A DNA stretch of 17,076 nt from JAVKSM01 sp039583705 (lineage in GTDB: Bacteria > Actinomycetota > Actinomycetes > Mycobacteriales > Pseudonocardiaceae). A program made the translations under genes and the position numbers. The DNA is taken from positions 1 to 17,076 of the forward strand of contig JAVKSM010000068.1 of the NCBI GenBank assembly GCA_039583705.1, given 5' to 3'. Shown here piece after piece: positions 9,136-15,680 of this stretch (its first letter is position 1; each line of letters opens with the position of its first letter). The notes beneath the pieces were generated by a model that worked only from the letters and a program-made list of their open reading frames with translations, was not told the origin of the DNA and ran no database searches.

Positions 9136-9742
9136 GGGTCGTTGGTGCCCTGGAAGCCCACACCCAGCACCGAGGAGTCGGCGCTCCAGGTCAGGTAGGG
9201 GCCGTCCTTGGTCGTGTCGCCCAGCGTCACCTTCCGGGTGTTGATCCCCTCGGCCCAGGTGCCGTAGCGGACGTTGAGGTGCGGCTCCGTCCCGGAGTCG
9301 GTGCCTGTCCAGGCCACCACCAGCTGGTCCTCGGCGCCGGAGCGGCCGACGACCGCCACCGCGGGGCCGTGGTTCGTCGTCTCCTGCGTGAAGGCCACAC
9401 CGTCGCACGGGCCGACGCTGATGCCGCCGACCAGCGGGTCGTACGTGCCGCCGTCGGTGCCCGGCGGCGGCGGGCTCACGGTGGCCGGGTCCTGGCCGCA
9501 GCAGGGCAGCCGGAACCGGCCCTGCAGCACGTCGGTCGGCACCTCCTCGATTTCGGCAGGGATCCGCTCGTCGTCGGTGACGTCCCGCTTGCGCTCCACC
9601 CACACGCAGATAGCGAGCCGATCGGTGCACTCGCCCTTGATCCTCTTCGGGCCGACGCCCACCGCCGTCACCCGGGGAGCGCCAGCAACTCGCCCTCCAC
9701 CGCCTCCTTGACCCTGAGGACCTCTTCATCCCTGCCGGACAT
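9136..9742 (-). pseudogene. Nal1-like peptidase N-terminus joined to a WTGTD-type beta-propeller piece, frameshifted
   Basis: ATG 9742 has a strong ribosome site (GGAGGT, 9752-9757). The first 24 residues (MSGRDEEVLRVKEAVEGELL, ALPG) run into TGA. In the next frame the protein continues VTAVGVGPKRIKGECTDRLA, then VWVERKRDVTDDERIPAEIE and YDPLVGGISVG. One extra G at 9671-9673 would join them as LLALPGVTAVGVG, so a single-base deletion is likely. This N-terminal region resembles that of Nal1-like trypsin-fold proteins. After about residue 95 it becomes GPAVAVVG, LVVAWTGTDSG, LNVRYG and GPYLTWSADSS, resembling propeller repeats seen in secreted bacterial proteins. The peptidase core is missing. 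Whether the join is natural or a deletion is not clear. Confidence 0.5.
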
Positions 9743-9762
9743 CGCCGTTCCACCTCCACGTA

Positions 9763-9837
9763 AATGCCCGTTGCGCTATGTCTGAAATCTTTCGCTCGTA
9801 GCCTGACGGATGTCGCACTAACGAGGCAACGGGCATT
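9763..9837. repeat. 75-bp element bounded by 12-bp perfect inverted repeats
   Basis: AATGCCCGTTGC (9763-9774) and GCAACGGGCATT (9826-9837) are exact inverse copies, 51 bases apart. The inner sequence is less GC-rich than its surroundings and has no coding character. It lies directly upstream of the ribosome site of the peptidase-like remnant. It could be a small non-autonomous insertion (MITE-like), the joined ends of a lost insertion sequence, or an RNA structure. No target-site duplication is obvious. Confidence 0.6.
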
Positions 9838-10191
9838 GTCCCGAATGAAGGTCAAGGCGCTTGCGCCGGATTCTCGGTAAGCCTGAGGTCGGGTAGCCCG
9901 AAGGAATCTCCAGTGAGGCCGGCCTCGGACCGCCGAGGTGGGTGGTGAAGTGGGTGTGTTCGCTGCGGTCGCTTGGTGCGTGGGGGGTCGGAGGCTGCCT
10001 TGAGGTGATAGCGGCGTCGTGTGGGGGTGGGCGTTGGTCGCGGGCGTTGGGCCGCGGGCCAGGCTGTCGAACCGATCGACCCAGCTTGACAACCAGTCGC
10101 TGAACAGGAAGGTCAATGCGATCACTACACCGGCGATGACGGTGACGGATCGCAGATCCCACCAGTTTTCTTCGTCGACAATTGGCAACAC
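9838..10191 (-). other. Gap with a possible small membrane-protein frame, divergent from the toxin-antitoxin-like pair
   Basis: On the minus strand a frame starting at GTG 10191 gives VLPIVDEENWWDLRSVTVIA, then GVVIALTFLFSDWLSSWVDR, one clear membrane-spanning segment after a short acidic start. The next part is rich in P, T and H and low in conservation-like features, and the frame runs on through the inverted repeat with no natural end, so the 3' part is not credible as coding. No ribosome site is seen before GTG 10191. The first 60 codons or so may be a real gene start; I cannot name it. Confidence 0.25.
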
Positions 10192-10203
10192 CCGTTGTAT
10201 TAT
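10175..10203 (+). promoter_or_regulatory. Near-consensus sigma-70-type promoter for the toxin-antitoxin-like pair
   Basis: TCGACA (10175-10180) and TATTAT (10198-10203) are separated by exactly 17 bases. Five of six bases match TTGACA and five of six match TATAAT, unusually good for such GC-rich DNA. The expected transcription start, about 7 bases past the -10, falls at 10210, on the G of the GTG start codon. Confidence 0.7.
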
Positions 10204-10209
10204 GTCAAC

Positions 10210-10446
10210 GTGGTTCGCAAGCAGCACCCATCCAGAGTTATTGGGGAGGCCGTGCGCTACGCCGAGTCCAACGGTTGGAGCTACCGGGCAGCGGGCAGGT
10301 CCGCCCACGCCTGGGGCTTCATCGTCTGCCCAGGAGACTGTTCGCAGTTTGCCGTGTGGTCCACACCACGCGTACCCGAGCACCATGCCCAAGCCATCCG
10401 CCGAGCCGTCGACCGCTGCCCGCACTCCACAGGAGGACCCGCATGA
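10210..10446 (+). CDS. Small HicA-like protein, first gene of a toxin-antitoxin-like pair
   Basis: Starting at GTG 10210 the product is 78 residues. It contains EAVRYAESNGWSYRAAGRSA followed by HAWGFIVCPGDC, FAVWSTPR and HAQAIRRAVDRC. The pattern of a helix, then GW-x-R-x-x-G-x-x-H-x-W and a CP-x-x-x-C pair resembles short HicA-like (RNA-binding toxin fold) proteins of actinomycetes that are followed by a DNA-binding partner. A TTG at 10195 would add five residues but lies inside the promoter spacer zone. There is no ribosome site before the GTG. The predicted transcription start is the GTG itself, so translation is probably leaderless. The stop overlaps the next start as ATGA (10443-10446). 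Role as a toxin is inferred. Confidence 0.6.
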   Translation: MVRKQHPSRVIGEAVRYAESNGWSYRAAGRSAHAWGFIVCPGDCSQFAVWSTPRVPEHHAQAIRRAVDRCPHSTGGPA

Positions 10447-10973
10447 ATACCTACAACCTCACCCTCCTCGTCACCGGCATCGACGAGGATCACCTCCGCG
10501 GCATCTACGAAGCCACGGACGGAGCCGCCAACGTCGAGATGAGTGACAGGTGGGCCAGCACGGTCGGATTCGATATCGAGGCCGACACGTTCGCCGACGC
10601 TGCCCTCCGGGCTATCGACGAGATCGAAAGGGTCCCCGGCCTAACCGTCCTCCGAGTCGAGCCAGACCAACTGGTGTGGGCATCGGAGATCGCCGACCGC
10701 GTCGGCCGGACCCGCCAGTCCATCGACCAACTCGTCAAAGCACAGCGTGGCCCTGGCGGGTTCCCGGCTCCGGTCTCAGGGAACGTCCGGAACCCGCTGT
10801 GGCGGTGGGCCGAAGTCGAAGCCTGGTTCGCCGCCTACGAGCACCGCGAGATCGACACAGAACGACCGGCCGTGATCGGGGCAATCAACGGCGCGCTCGA
10901 GGCCCGGCGAAACCTACACGCCCAGCCGAACCGGGACCTGGCCGCCAAGCTCAAAGCGCTGATCAGCGCTTGA
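10443..10973 (+). CDS. Putative antitoxin / HTH DNA-binding partner of the HicA-like protein
   Basis: A 176-residue protein starting at ATG 10443, overlapping the previous stop by four bases and hence coupled to it. Residues 1-75 (MNTYNLTLLVTGIDEDHLRG, TFADAALRAIDEIERVPGLT) look like a small alpha/beta domain, as in HicB-like antitoxins. From about residue 80 a DNA-binding part follows: EIADRVGRTRQSIDQLVKAQ then GPGGFPAPV and PLWRWAEVEAWF, a winged-helix/excisionase-like pattern used to recognise an operator. The C-terminus is charged and helical. It probably neutralises its partner and represses the shared promoter. This role is inferred; I do not know an experimentally defined member. Frame and codon use look intact, in contrast to the fragments around it. 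Confidence 0.65.
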   Translation: MNTYNLTLLVTGIDEDHLRGIYEATDGAANVEMSDRWASTVGFDIEADTFADAALRAIDEIERVPGLTVLRVEPDQLVWASEIADRVGRTRQSIDQLVKAQRGPGGFPAPVSGNVRNPLWRWAEVEAWFAAYEHREIDTERPAVIGAINGALEARRNLHAQPNRDLAAKLKALISA

Positions 10974-11456
10974 TGTGGGGGTGGGGAGGGTCACAGACCA
11001 GCCGTTCTGATTCCTCTGGCCATCGCAGTGGTCGTCACAGGCGGCCGTGGGCGTAGACGGCTCCGTCGAGGGCGCCGACCACAAGGTCGAGCTGCACCAC
11101 CGCAGCCCTGGCGACGGCAAAACCAGCGGTCATCCACGCGCGTGACAAGCGCCGCCGCCAGGACAACAAACCCCAGCCAACTCCGGGCCACCCGCGAACC
11201 GACGACCCAACAGACGGCGAGCAGGTCGAGCCCGACCCGGCCGCCAACAGCCCGACCGATCTGGTGACGTAACCACGTGCTCCACCGGCGGCAGCGAATC
11301 GAGCGCCCGGGTCGCCAGGCGGGTTGGTAGAAGACCACAACAGCTGGCGTGTCTACCTTGTCTGGCATCGCGCACTCGTGGCGCCTCGGCGCCCCCCGCA
11401 TGGACCCCCGCGGCGGTCGCGCACCCCCTGACGCTTCCTGGCCGTTCCTGAGGGCC
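10974..11456. other. Mostly empty stretch; possible minus-strand membrane protein
   Basis: On the minus strand a frame from ATG 11368 reads MPDKVDTPAVVVFYQPAWRP, then a C-rich/W-rich piece and a hydrophobic run (GLDLLAVCWVVG, WLGFVVLAAALVTR) that could span a membrane twice. Its later part loses that character, and another frame (WMTAGFAVARAAVVQLDLVV, GALDGAVYAHGRL, ending at 11035) looks more protein-like, which hints at a frameshift near 11130. No ribosome site is seen and the family is unknown to me. Bases 11370-11456 show nothing. Confidence 0.25.
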
Positions 11457-11469
11457 TTACGTCGCGTAA
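11457..11469. promoter_or_regulatory. Palindromic operator-like site TTACGTCGCGTAA
   Basis: Two 5-base arms, TTACG and CGTAA, flank TCG. Such short palindromes between or near promoter hexamers are typical of MerR- or TetR-type operators in actinomycetes. TAACAT (11467-11472) could be a -10 element. The next ATG (11480) then lies at about the expected transcription start. Which regulator binds is unknown. Confidence 0.4.
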
Positions 11470-11479
11470 CATTGGGTCA

Positions 11480-11569
11480 ATGACGACTGCGGAACCCGCG
11501 GCGATCGCTGCGACCGGGGGAGAGGTAGCCGGTGTGGATCATGTCAGGCTGGTGGACAGCGCACGGTGA
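11480..11569 (+). pseudogene. Short 29-residue frame after the palindrome, probably a truncated gene start
   Basis: ATG 11480 opens a frame beginning MTTAEPAAIAATGGE and ending at TGA 11567-11569. It has the A/T/E-rich look of an actinomycete N-terminus and lies behind a promoter-like palindrome with no ribosome site, so it may be a leaderless start whose body was deleted. It stops four bases before the end of the convergent SWIM gene (11573). I do not recognise the protein. Confidence 0.3.
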
Positions 11570-11572
11570 ACG

Positions 11573-11968
11573 TCAACGCCTCAGCCGCGACCAGATTGCC
11601 TGGCGGGCCACGGCTGAACAGGCGGCCAGTTCCACGGCAAGCGCAACGAGTTCGCCGTGCGGCATGGCGGCGAGCCGATCAGCGAGCTCAGTGTCATCAC
11701 CAAGGCATGCCAGCGCCAGCGCCACCGTGTGCGCGCATAATTCCGTGGCACTGCCGTCGGGGCATGGGCAGTCGCCGGTCAGTTGACGATCTGTGTAGTG
11801 GACCAGGAGTTCCCCGACACCGATCCCCTCGCCCGGTATGCGACCCCACAGTGAATACTCGTCCCAGTCAGGGTCCTCGACCTGCACGGCGAGTTCTCGA
11901 CCGCGTGCCAGCGCCTTCGGTGTCGTGGCGCTGCGCAGGTCGTCGAGGGTGAAATCCGGTGTCCACAC
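11573..11968 (-). CDS. SWIM zinc-finger protein (short form)
   Basis: A 131-residue protein with a clear SWIM zinc-binding motif, C-x-C-x8-C-x-H, at C67, C69, C78 and H80 (DCPCPDGSATELCAHTVALA). The N-terminal part (TLDDLRSATTPKALARGREL) and the C-terminal helix (PHGELVALAVELAACSAVAR) match the general plan of bacterial SWIM proteins, which bind DNA or partner proteins and often sit beside SNF2 helicases; none is seen here. GTG 11968 is well supported: GGAGGA (11977-11982) lies 8 bases before it. Precise role unknown. It is downstream of the 12025-12378 gene on the same strand. Confidence 0.75.
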   Translation of the reverse strand: MWTPDFTLDDLRSATTPKALARGRELAVQVEDPDWDEYSLWGRIPGEGIGVGELLVHYTDRQLTGDCPCPDGSATELCAHTVALALACLGDDTELADRLAAMPHGELVALAVELAACSAVARQAIWSRLRR

Positions 11969-12020
11969 GATCGAGTTCCTCCAGGAGGTGCGGTACGTTG
12001 TGATCGGGTCTCACGATCCG

Positions 12021-12038
12021 GGGATCACTGCTGATCCC
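12021..12038 (-). terminator. Hairpin overlapping the stop of the 12025 gene
   Basis: GGGATCA (12021-12027), a 4-base loop, and TGATCCC (12032-12038) form a perfect 7-bp stem. The stop codon of the minus-strand gene (12025-12027) is inside it. There is no T-run, so termination strength is doubtful. Confidence 0.35.
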
Positions 12039-12378
12039 ATGATCCCAGGCGCCAACCCGGCGGTGGGGTCGGCCGTCCGGGGTCGTGGCCCAGGTACCGG
12101 AGATAGGCCGCTTGCAACCACGCCGCGACGCTACCGTCCGGGAACGTCAGTGACGCCAGATCGACCTCGCCGGTCTCCTCCTCATGGCGGCAGGTGGCTA
12201 CGACCCCGGGCGCTCGGCCCGTACCGATGGCGATCACTTCGATGGGTATGCCCAGAAAGACCGTTTCGAAGGGAACCGGGATCTCGTCTTCGAGCGCTGT
12301 GCAGAAGGCCACCATGCGCTCGTCATCGTCGTAGCAGTCCACGACGATCTCGGCAATCAGCTCGTCGAGCTCCTGCAC
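12025..12378 (-). CDS. Conserved small acidic protein of unknown function
   Basis: A 117-residue acidic protein: LDELIAEIVVDCYDDDERMV, then FCTALEDEIPVPFETVFLGI, then EVDLASLTFPDGSVAAWLQA and YLRYLG. The pattern recalls a cytoplasmic actinobacterial family sometimes labelled calcium-binding, but I see no EF-hand and would not assign a function. The GTG start at 12378 has a strong ribosome site, GGAGGT (12384-12389), with a 5-base spacer. The stop of the upstream frameshifted gene (12409) lies 30 bases away, so they were probably in one operon. The frame appears intact. Confidence 0.7.
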   Translation of the reverse strand: MQELDELIAEIVVDCYDDDERMVAFCTALEDEIPVPFETVFLGIPIEVIAIGTGRAPGVVATCRHEEETGEVDLASLTFPDGSVAAWLQAAYLRYLGHDPGRPTPPPGWRLGSWDQQ

Positions 12379-12408
12379 GGGACACCTCCAGTAGCGCCAG
12401 CTGACTAT

Positions 12409-12570
12409 TCAGGTGGGGGGCGGTGGCTGGTGGTAGCCAGGCGTGATGGTGAACAGTAGACGGAGGACGTCGAGGCTGTTGACGGGGTCAGCTCGGTGGC
12501 GAAGCGCAGGACCAGCTCGTCCTGGTCGCGGGATCGGCGAGCTAGCCGCAGCGTGTCGTGGGCGGGCGCT
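12409..12570 (-). pseudogene. C-terminal fragment of an unrecognised protein, frameshifted
   Basis: One minus-strand frame gives DTLRLARRSRDQDELVLRFA then TELTP. The next gives VNSLDVLRLLFTITPGYHQP before TGA at 12409. Adding one C to the run at 12484-12487 joins them as ATELTPVNSLDVLRLL, a natural-looking protein end. The 5' part is lost where an opposite-strand fragment begins (about 12575-12590). I do not recognise the family. It lies in front of the 12025-12378 gene with the spacing of an operon. Confidence 0.45.
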
Positions 12571-12589
12571 CCGGCGTGCCCGTGGTCGC

Positions 12590-12890
12590 CGCGACGATGA
12601 AAGACGCAAGCTGGACCCCGGTCGGAGCGGACGACGCGTACCAGTACTCGGTAGCAGCGCTGTCGGTCTTCTGGCCGGAGGCCGAGCACCGGAAGCTGAT
12701 CGCCCGGTGGCCGTGGCTGGCCGCCGAAATGGGAGCGACCTGGGACGAGCACCGGCAACAGGTCGAGCGGCACTGCGCTCTCATAGCGCGGGCCGGACAC
12801 GCGGTCAACCACGTGTCCGGCGATGTCTCCGGCCTCGAAGCGTTCCTGCAGGACAGGCGCGTCACCGACCCTTCCCCGCAGGATCTGCAC
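12590..12890 (+). pseudogene. Fragment of a SEC-C-type protein (internal part only)
   Basis: The plus strand encodes GADDAYQYSVAALSVFWPEA, then LIARWPWLAAEMGATWDEHR and QQVERHCALIARAGHAVNHV, then FLQDRRVTDPSPQDL. The WDEHR-x-x-VERH pattern is like the region before the C-terminal SEC-C zinc motif of some actinomycete proteins of unknown function. The expected CWCGSG-x-KYKxCC ending is missing: from about 12890 the frame is only the antisense of the helicase remnant. No start codon with a ribosome site is seen at the left end. Assignment is tentative. Confidence 0.4.
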
Positions 12891-13516
12891 TCCTCGCCCA
12901 CCAAGGTCACCCCGGTCGTGCGGTGCGCTTCATCACAGATGACCAGGTCAAATCTGGGGAAACCGGCTTGCTGCGCGGCAGCGACGGTCGAGATGGACTG
13001 GTAGGTTGAGAAGATCGCGGTCAGCGGTGTCGCGGCGTCGGTCCGGTTGGCCTGCTCGATCAGCGTAGCGCTGTCCGTCGTCGCCGGATACGCCAGGTCG
13101 TGGGTGGTGATGTCCTCCGACTCGACGCGTTTGTCCACCTTGGTGTCCGAACAGACCGCGAAGGGGCGCATCGGTGTCTGGGTCTGCCCGGTCCGTGAAC
13201 GGGGACTTCCCGGACGCGGTGAAGAAGGAGTCGATGTCGGGCTTCTGGACGTAGTGGTCCGGCTCGTAGAACTTGCACTGGATCGCGCAGTAGCCGTCGG
13301 TGTCCTGCTCCTTGGCCACCACGTCGATCCCGGTATCGCTCCTGCCCTCGTTACCTGGCCAGTCCGCCCACATCCACACATCGGAGAACTTCGCCGCGTA
13401 CAGGGGTCCAGCTTCAGGTACTGGACCATCAACCGCTCGAACTTCTCACCCCGCTCACGATTCGAGACCGGGAGATCACGGAAGGTTTTAAGGATGTCGT
13501 GAACGGTGGTGGCCAA
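12890..13516 (-). pseudogene. Remnant of a large DEAD/DEAH helicase-type restriction (type ISP-like) protein
   Basis: The minus strand starts TTG 13516 with TVHDILKTFRDLPVSNRERG and EKFERLMVQYLKLDP, continues in another frame SDVWMWADWPGNEGRSDTGI, IQCKFYE and FFTASGKSPFTDR (Mrr-like nuclease domain), then returns to the first frame with FAVCSDTKVDKRVE, FSTYQSIST and FDLVICDEAHRTTG (helicase motif II). One extra C at 13403-13406 would restore the first join. At about 13190 roughly 170 residues are missing, including Walker A. After DEAHRTTGVTLVGEE all homology ends. Full proteins of this kind exceed 1000 residues and act in anti-phage restriction. This copy cannot work. Confidence 0.75.
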
Positions 13517-13576
13517 CTGTCGATCTCTTCCGTGCGTCTCCCGGTCAACGTCATCACCTTTGAGGCATGGACCGAG

Positions 13577-13795
13577 CTACTCCTCTTCCTTCTCGGGGAT
13601 GCGGTAATTCGTCGCGCTACCGCTTTCTGTGACGTCGCCGACATCGGCGCTGTCGGCGCTGGGCCGTTGGTCTCCGGTCGGAACACCAGGCCCGGGCTCG
13701 ATCTGCTCTGGGTCAAACGCCACTCCTTCTTTCTTGGAAGAAGCAAGTCCCGAACCCAGGCCCTCGATGTTCGAGGTTTCCTCGCCCTCACTCAT
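13577..13795 (-). CDS. Small acidic hypothetical protein
   Basis: A 72-residue, strongly acidic and probably disordered protein starting MSEGEETSNIEGLGSGLASS and ending ATNYRIPEKEEE. ATG 13795 is preceded by GGGAGA (13802-13807) with a 6-base spacer. It has no cysteine, no membrane segment and no family I recognise. It is divergent from the CtaG-like gene, with 175 bases between the starts, where promoters for both must lie. A longer upstream extension of the frame has no ribosome site and is not needed. Confidence 0.6.
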   Translation of the reverse strand: MSEGEETSNIEGLGSGLASSKKEGVAFDPEQIEPGPGVPTGDQRPSADSADVGDVTESGSATNYRIPEKEEE

Positions 13796-13970
13796 GGGGT
13801 GTCTCCCTTCCCAACGTCGAACGTGCACGCGGTGCTTTCCCGCCGGTACCCGTCCCGCGGACGGTACACTGCCTCGCGGCCGCGTGCCCCCCGTATGCTT
13901 GCCGGAAGCAACCGCTGTCTGGGGCGGCCGTCTGGGAGCAGGCTGCCGCGCGACGGGAACGGAGCCGGTC

Positions 13971-14951
13971 GTGGGTCTGCCACCGGTGAGCGTGGGCGCG
14001 GTGTTCGGCACCTGGAGCGCGGCACCGGGAGCCGTCGCGCTGGTGGCCGCGCTGCTGCTGGGCTACCTGCTCGCCGTCGCGCGAGTGGGCTTCCGGAGGT
14101 GGCCGCGGCGTCGCCTGCTCGCCTGGGTCACCGGCCTCGCGGTGCTCGCCATCGCGCTGGACAGCGGCATCGAGGCCTACGCGCACGTCCTGCTGTGGAT
14201 CCACATGGTCCAGCACCTGCTGCTGATCATGGTGGTGCCGGTGCTGCTGGTCTGGGGCGCACCGGTGGACCTGCTGGCCAGCGCCGGCGGACCGGCGATC
14301 CGCCGGGTGGTCGCCGGCCGCGCGGCGCGCGTGGTCACCTTCCCGTTGCTGACGCTGGTGCTCTACGCCGCGGTGCTGCTGCTCACCCACCTCACCGGCT
14401 TCCAGCAGGCGATGACCGGCTCGCCGGGCCTGCGCGACCTCGAGCAGGCCGCGTACCTGGTCACCGGCCTGCTGTTCTTCCTCCCGTTGTTCGGCACGGA
14501 CGCCGTGCCGTGGGCGGTGCCGTACCCGTTGCGGCTGGCGCTGCTCGCGCTGTCGATGGGTGTGGACACGCTCGTCGGCGTCGCGCTGCTGCTGACCAGG
14601 ACCCCGCTCGCGCCTGCCATGGCCGCGATGCGCCCCGGCTGGGGTCCGTCCGCGCTGACGGACCAGGGCAGCGCCGGAGCGGTCATGTGGGTCGGCGGGG
14701 ACGCCCTGATGATGCTGCTCATGGTCCTGGTCGGCGTGCAGTGGACCAGGGCCGAACCGGACCGGCAGGGCTTCGGCCGCTGGCTGGAATCGGCCCGCCA
14801 GGCGTCGTTGGCCGGGCTGGGTCACGGTGGCGTCCCCGTGGACGGGGTCGCGGCCAGCCGGAACGTCGACGCCGACGACGCAGCCCTCGCGGCCTACAAC
14901 GCGATGCTCGCCGACCTGCACCGCGAGGACGGTGCCGGCCGCCGGAGCTGA
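13971..14951 (+). CDS. CtaG-like membrane protein (cytochrome c oxidase assembly, caa3_CtaG family)
   Basis: A 326-residue integral membrane protein with about seven hydrophobic segments (for example VALVAALLLGYLLAVARV, LLLIMVVPVLLVWGAPV, VVTFPLLTLVLYAAVLLL, LLALSMGVDTLVGVALLL, ALMMLLMVLVGVQW). It carries H-x-x-Q-H-L (HMVQHLLLIM) and other histidine/methionine positions typical of the caa3_CtaG family, which helps copper delivery and assembly of cytochrome c oxidase. A soluble acidic C-terminal tail of about 70 residues follows. GTG 13971 is chosen because GGAG (13961-13964) lies 6 bases before it and the first membrane segment follows soon. The GNAT gene starts 49 bases after the stop, so they may be co-transcribed. 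Confidence 0.85.
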   Translation: MGLPPVSVGAVFGTWSAAPGAVALVAALLLGYLLAVARVGFRRWPRRRLLAWVTGLAVLAIALDSGIEAYAHVLLWIHMVQHLLLIMVVPVLLVWGAPVDLLASAGGPAIRRVVAGRAARVVTFPLLTLVLYAAVLLLTHLTGFQQAMTGSPGLRDLEQAAYLVTGLLFFLPLFGTDAVPWAVPYPLRLALLALSMGVDTLVGVALLLTRTPLAPAMAAMRPGWGPSALTDQGSAGAVMWVGGDALMMLLMVLVGVQWTRAEPDRQGFGRWLESARQASLAGLGHGGVPVDGVAASRNVDADDAALAAYNAMLADLHREDGAGRRS

Positions 14952-15000
14952 CCAGGGGTGGACCGGCGTCGGGGTAGGCGAGCTGTCCCGGGAGGCGGGC

Positions 15001-15669
15001 ATGGACGGGCTGCTTGCGGCGCACCTGCGGGAGTGGCTGGGGCGCTGGCCGCCGGACGCCCCGGTTCAGGTGGTGGGGGCGGCCGTGCGCGCGGCGCCCG
15101 GTTGGGACGGCCGGTACCACCCGGTCGTCGGGGTGAGCGACCCGGAGGCCGGCACGCTGCTGTCCGTACCGGTCGGGCAGCAGTCGGCGATCGCGCACCT
15201 GGTGGACGGCGCGCTGGACCTGGAACGCCTGTCGGCGCCGATCGCGGCCGCCGTCGGGCGGCCGGAGGCGAGGCTGCACCGCGGGGTGTTCCGCTGGAGC
15301 ACGGCACCGGCCCAGCTACCCGAGGTCGGAGTCTGGGAGCGGGCAGCGGAACCGGGCATGCCGCAGTGGCTGCGTCCCTTCGGCGGGGAGGCGCTGGTGA
15401 CCCGCGACCGGGACGGCCGCTACCTCGCCGGTGTCGGCCTCAAGCGCCACGGCGAGCGGGGCTGGGAGATCGCCGTTGGCACCGAGCCGGCCGCCCGCGG
15501 CGCCGGCCTGGCCCGCCGGCTCGTCGCGCAGGCCGCCCGCCGGGTGCTCGCCGAGGGGCGAATCCCCACCTACCAGCACGACCCGGCGAACCTCGCCTCG
15601 GCGCGGGTCGCCGACGCGGCCGGGTTCCCGGACCGCGGGTGGACCTCGCTGGGCCTGTTCGGGCCCTGA
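15001..15669 (+). CDS. GNAT-family N-acetyltransferase
   Basis: A 222-residue protein. The C-terminal half has the GNAT fold: YLAGVGLKRHGERGWEIAVG, then the acetyl-CoA pyrophosphate-binding loop TEPAARGAGLARRLVAQAAR (R/Q-x-x-G-x-G/A form), then YQHDPANLASARVADAAGF, the N-x-x-S-x-x-x-A-x-x-x-GF element common in this superfamily. The N-terminal 100 residues are an extra domain of unknown role. ATG 15001 follows GGGAGG (14990-14995) with a 5-base spacer. Substrate is not predictable. Its stop lies within a palindrome that also holds the stop of the convergent acetolactate synthase-like gene. Confidence 0.85.
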   Translation: MDGLLAAHLREWLGRWPPDAPVQVVGAAVRAAPGWDGRYHPVVGVSDPEAGTLLSVPVGQQSAIAHLVDGALDLERLSAPIAAAVGRPEARLHRGVFRWSTAPAQLPEVGVWERAAEPGMPQWLRPFGGEALVTRDRDGRYLAGVGLKRHGERGWEIAVGTEPAARGAGLARRLVAQAARRVLAEGRIPTYQHDPANLASARVADAAGFPDRGWTSLGLFGP

Positions 15670-15680
15670 GCGCGCTCAGG
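15665..15680. terminator. Bidirectional terminator-like palindrome containing both stop codons
   Basis: CCTGAGCGCGCTCAGG is a perfect 16-bp palindrome. The plus-strand TGA of the GNAT gene (15667-15669) and the minus-strand TGA of the acetolactate synthase-like gene (15676-15678) are symmetric parts of it. It can form a 6-bp stem with a 4-base loop in RNA from either strand. No T-run is present. Confidence 0.6.

Noticed and set aside
8434..10425. A 663-codon minus-strand open frame
   Set aside because: It passes through several unrelated fragments and the 75-bp inverted-repeat element and is R/P/G-rich nonsense over most of its length. It is a GC-bias shadow; only short parts may be real.
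13788..15002. A 404-codon minus-strand open frame opposite the CtaG-like gene
   Set aside because: Its composition (H, Q, R, G runs) and complete overlap with a clear membrane protein mark it as antisense shadow.
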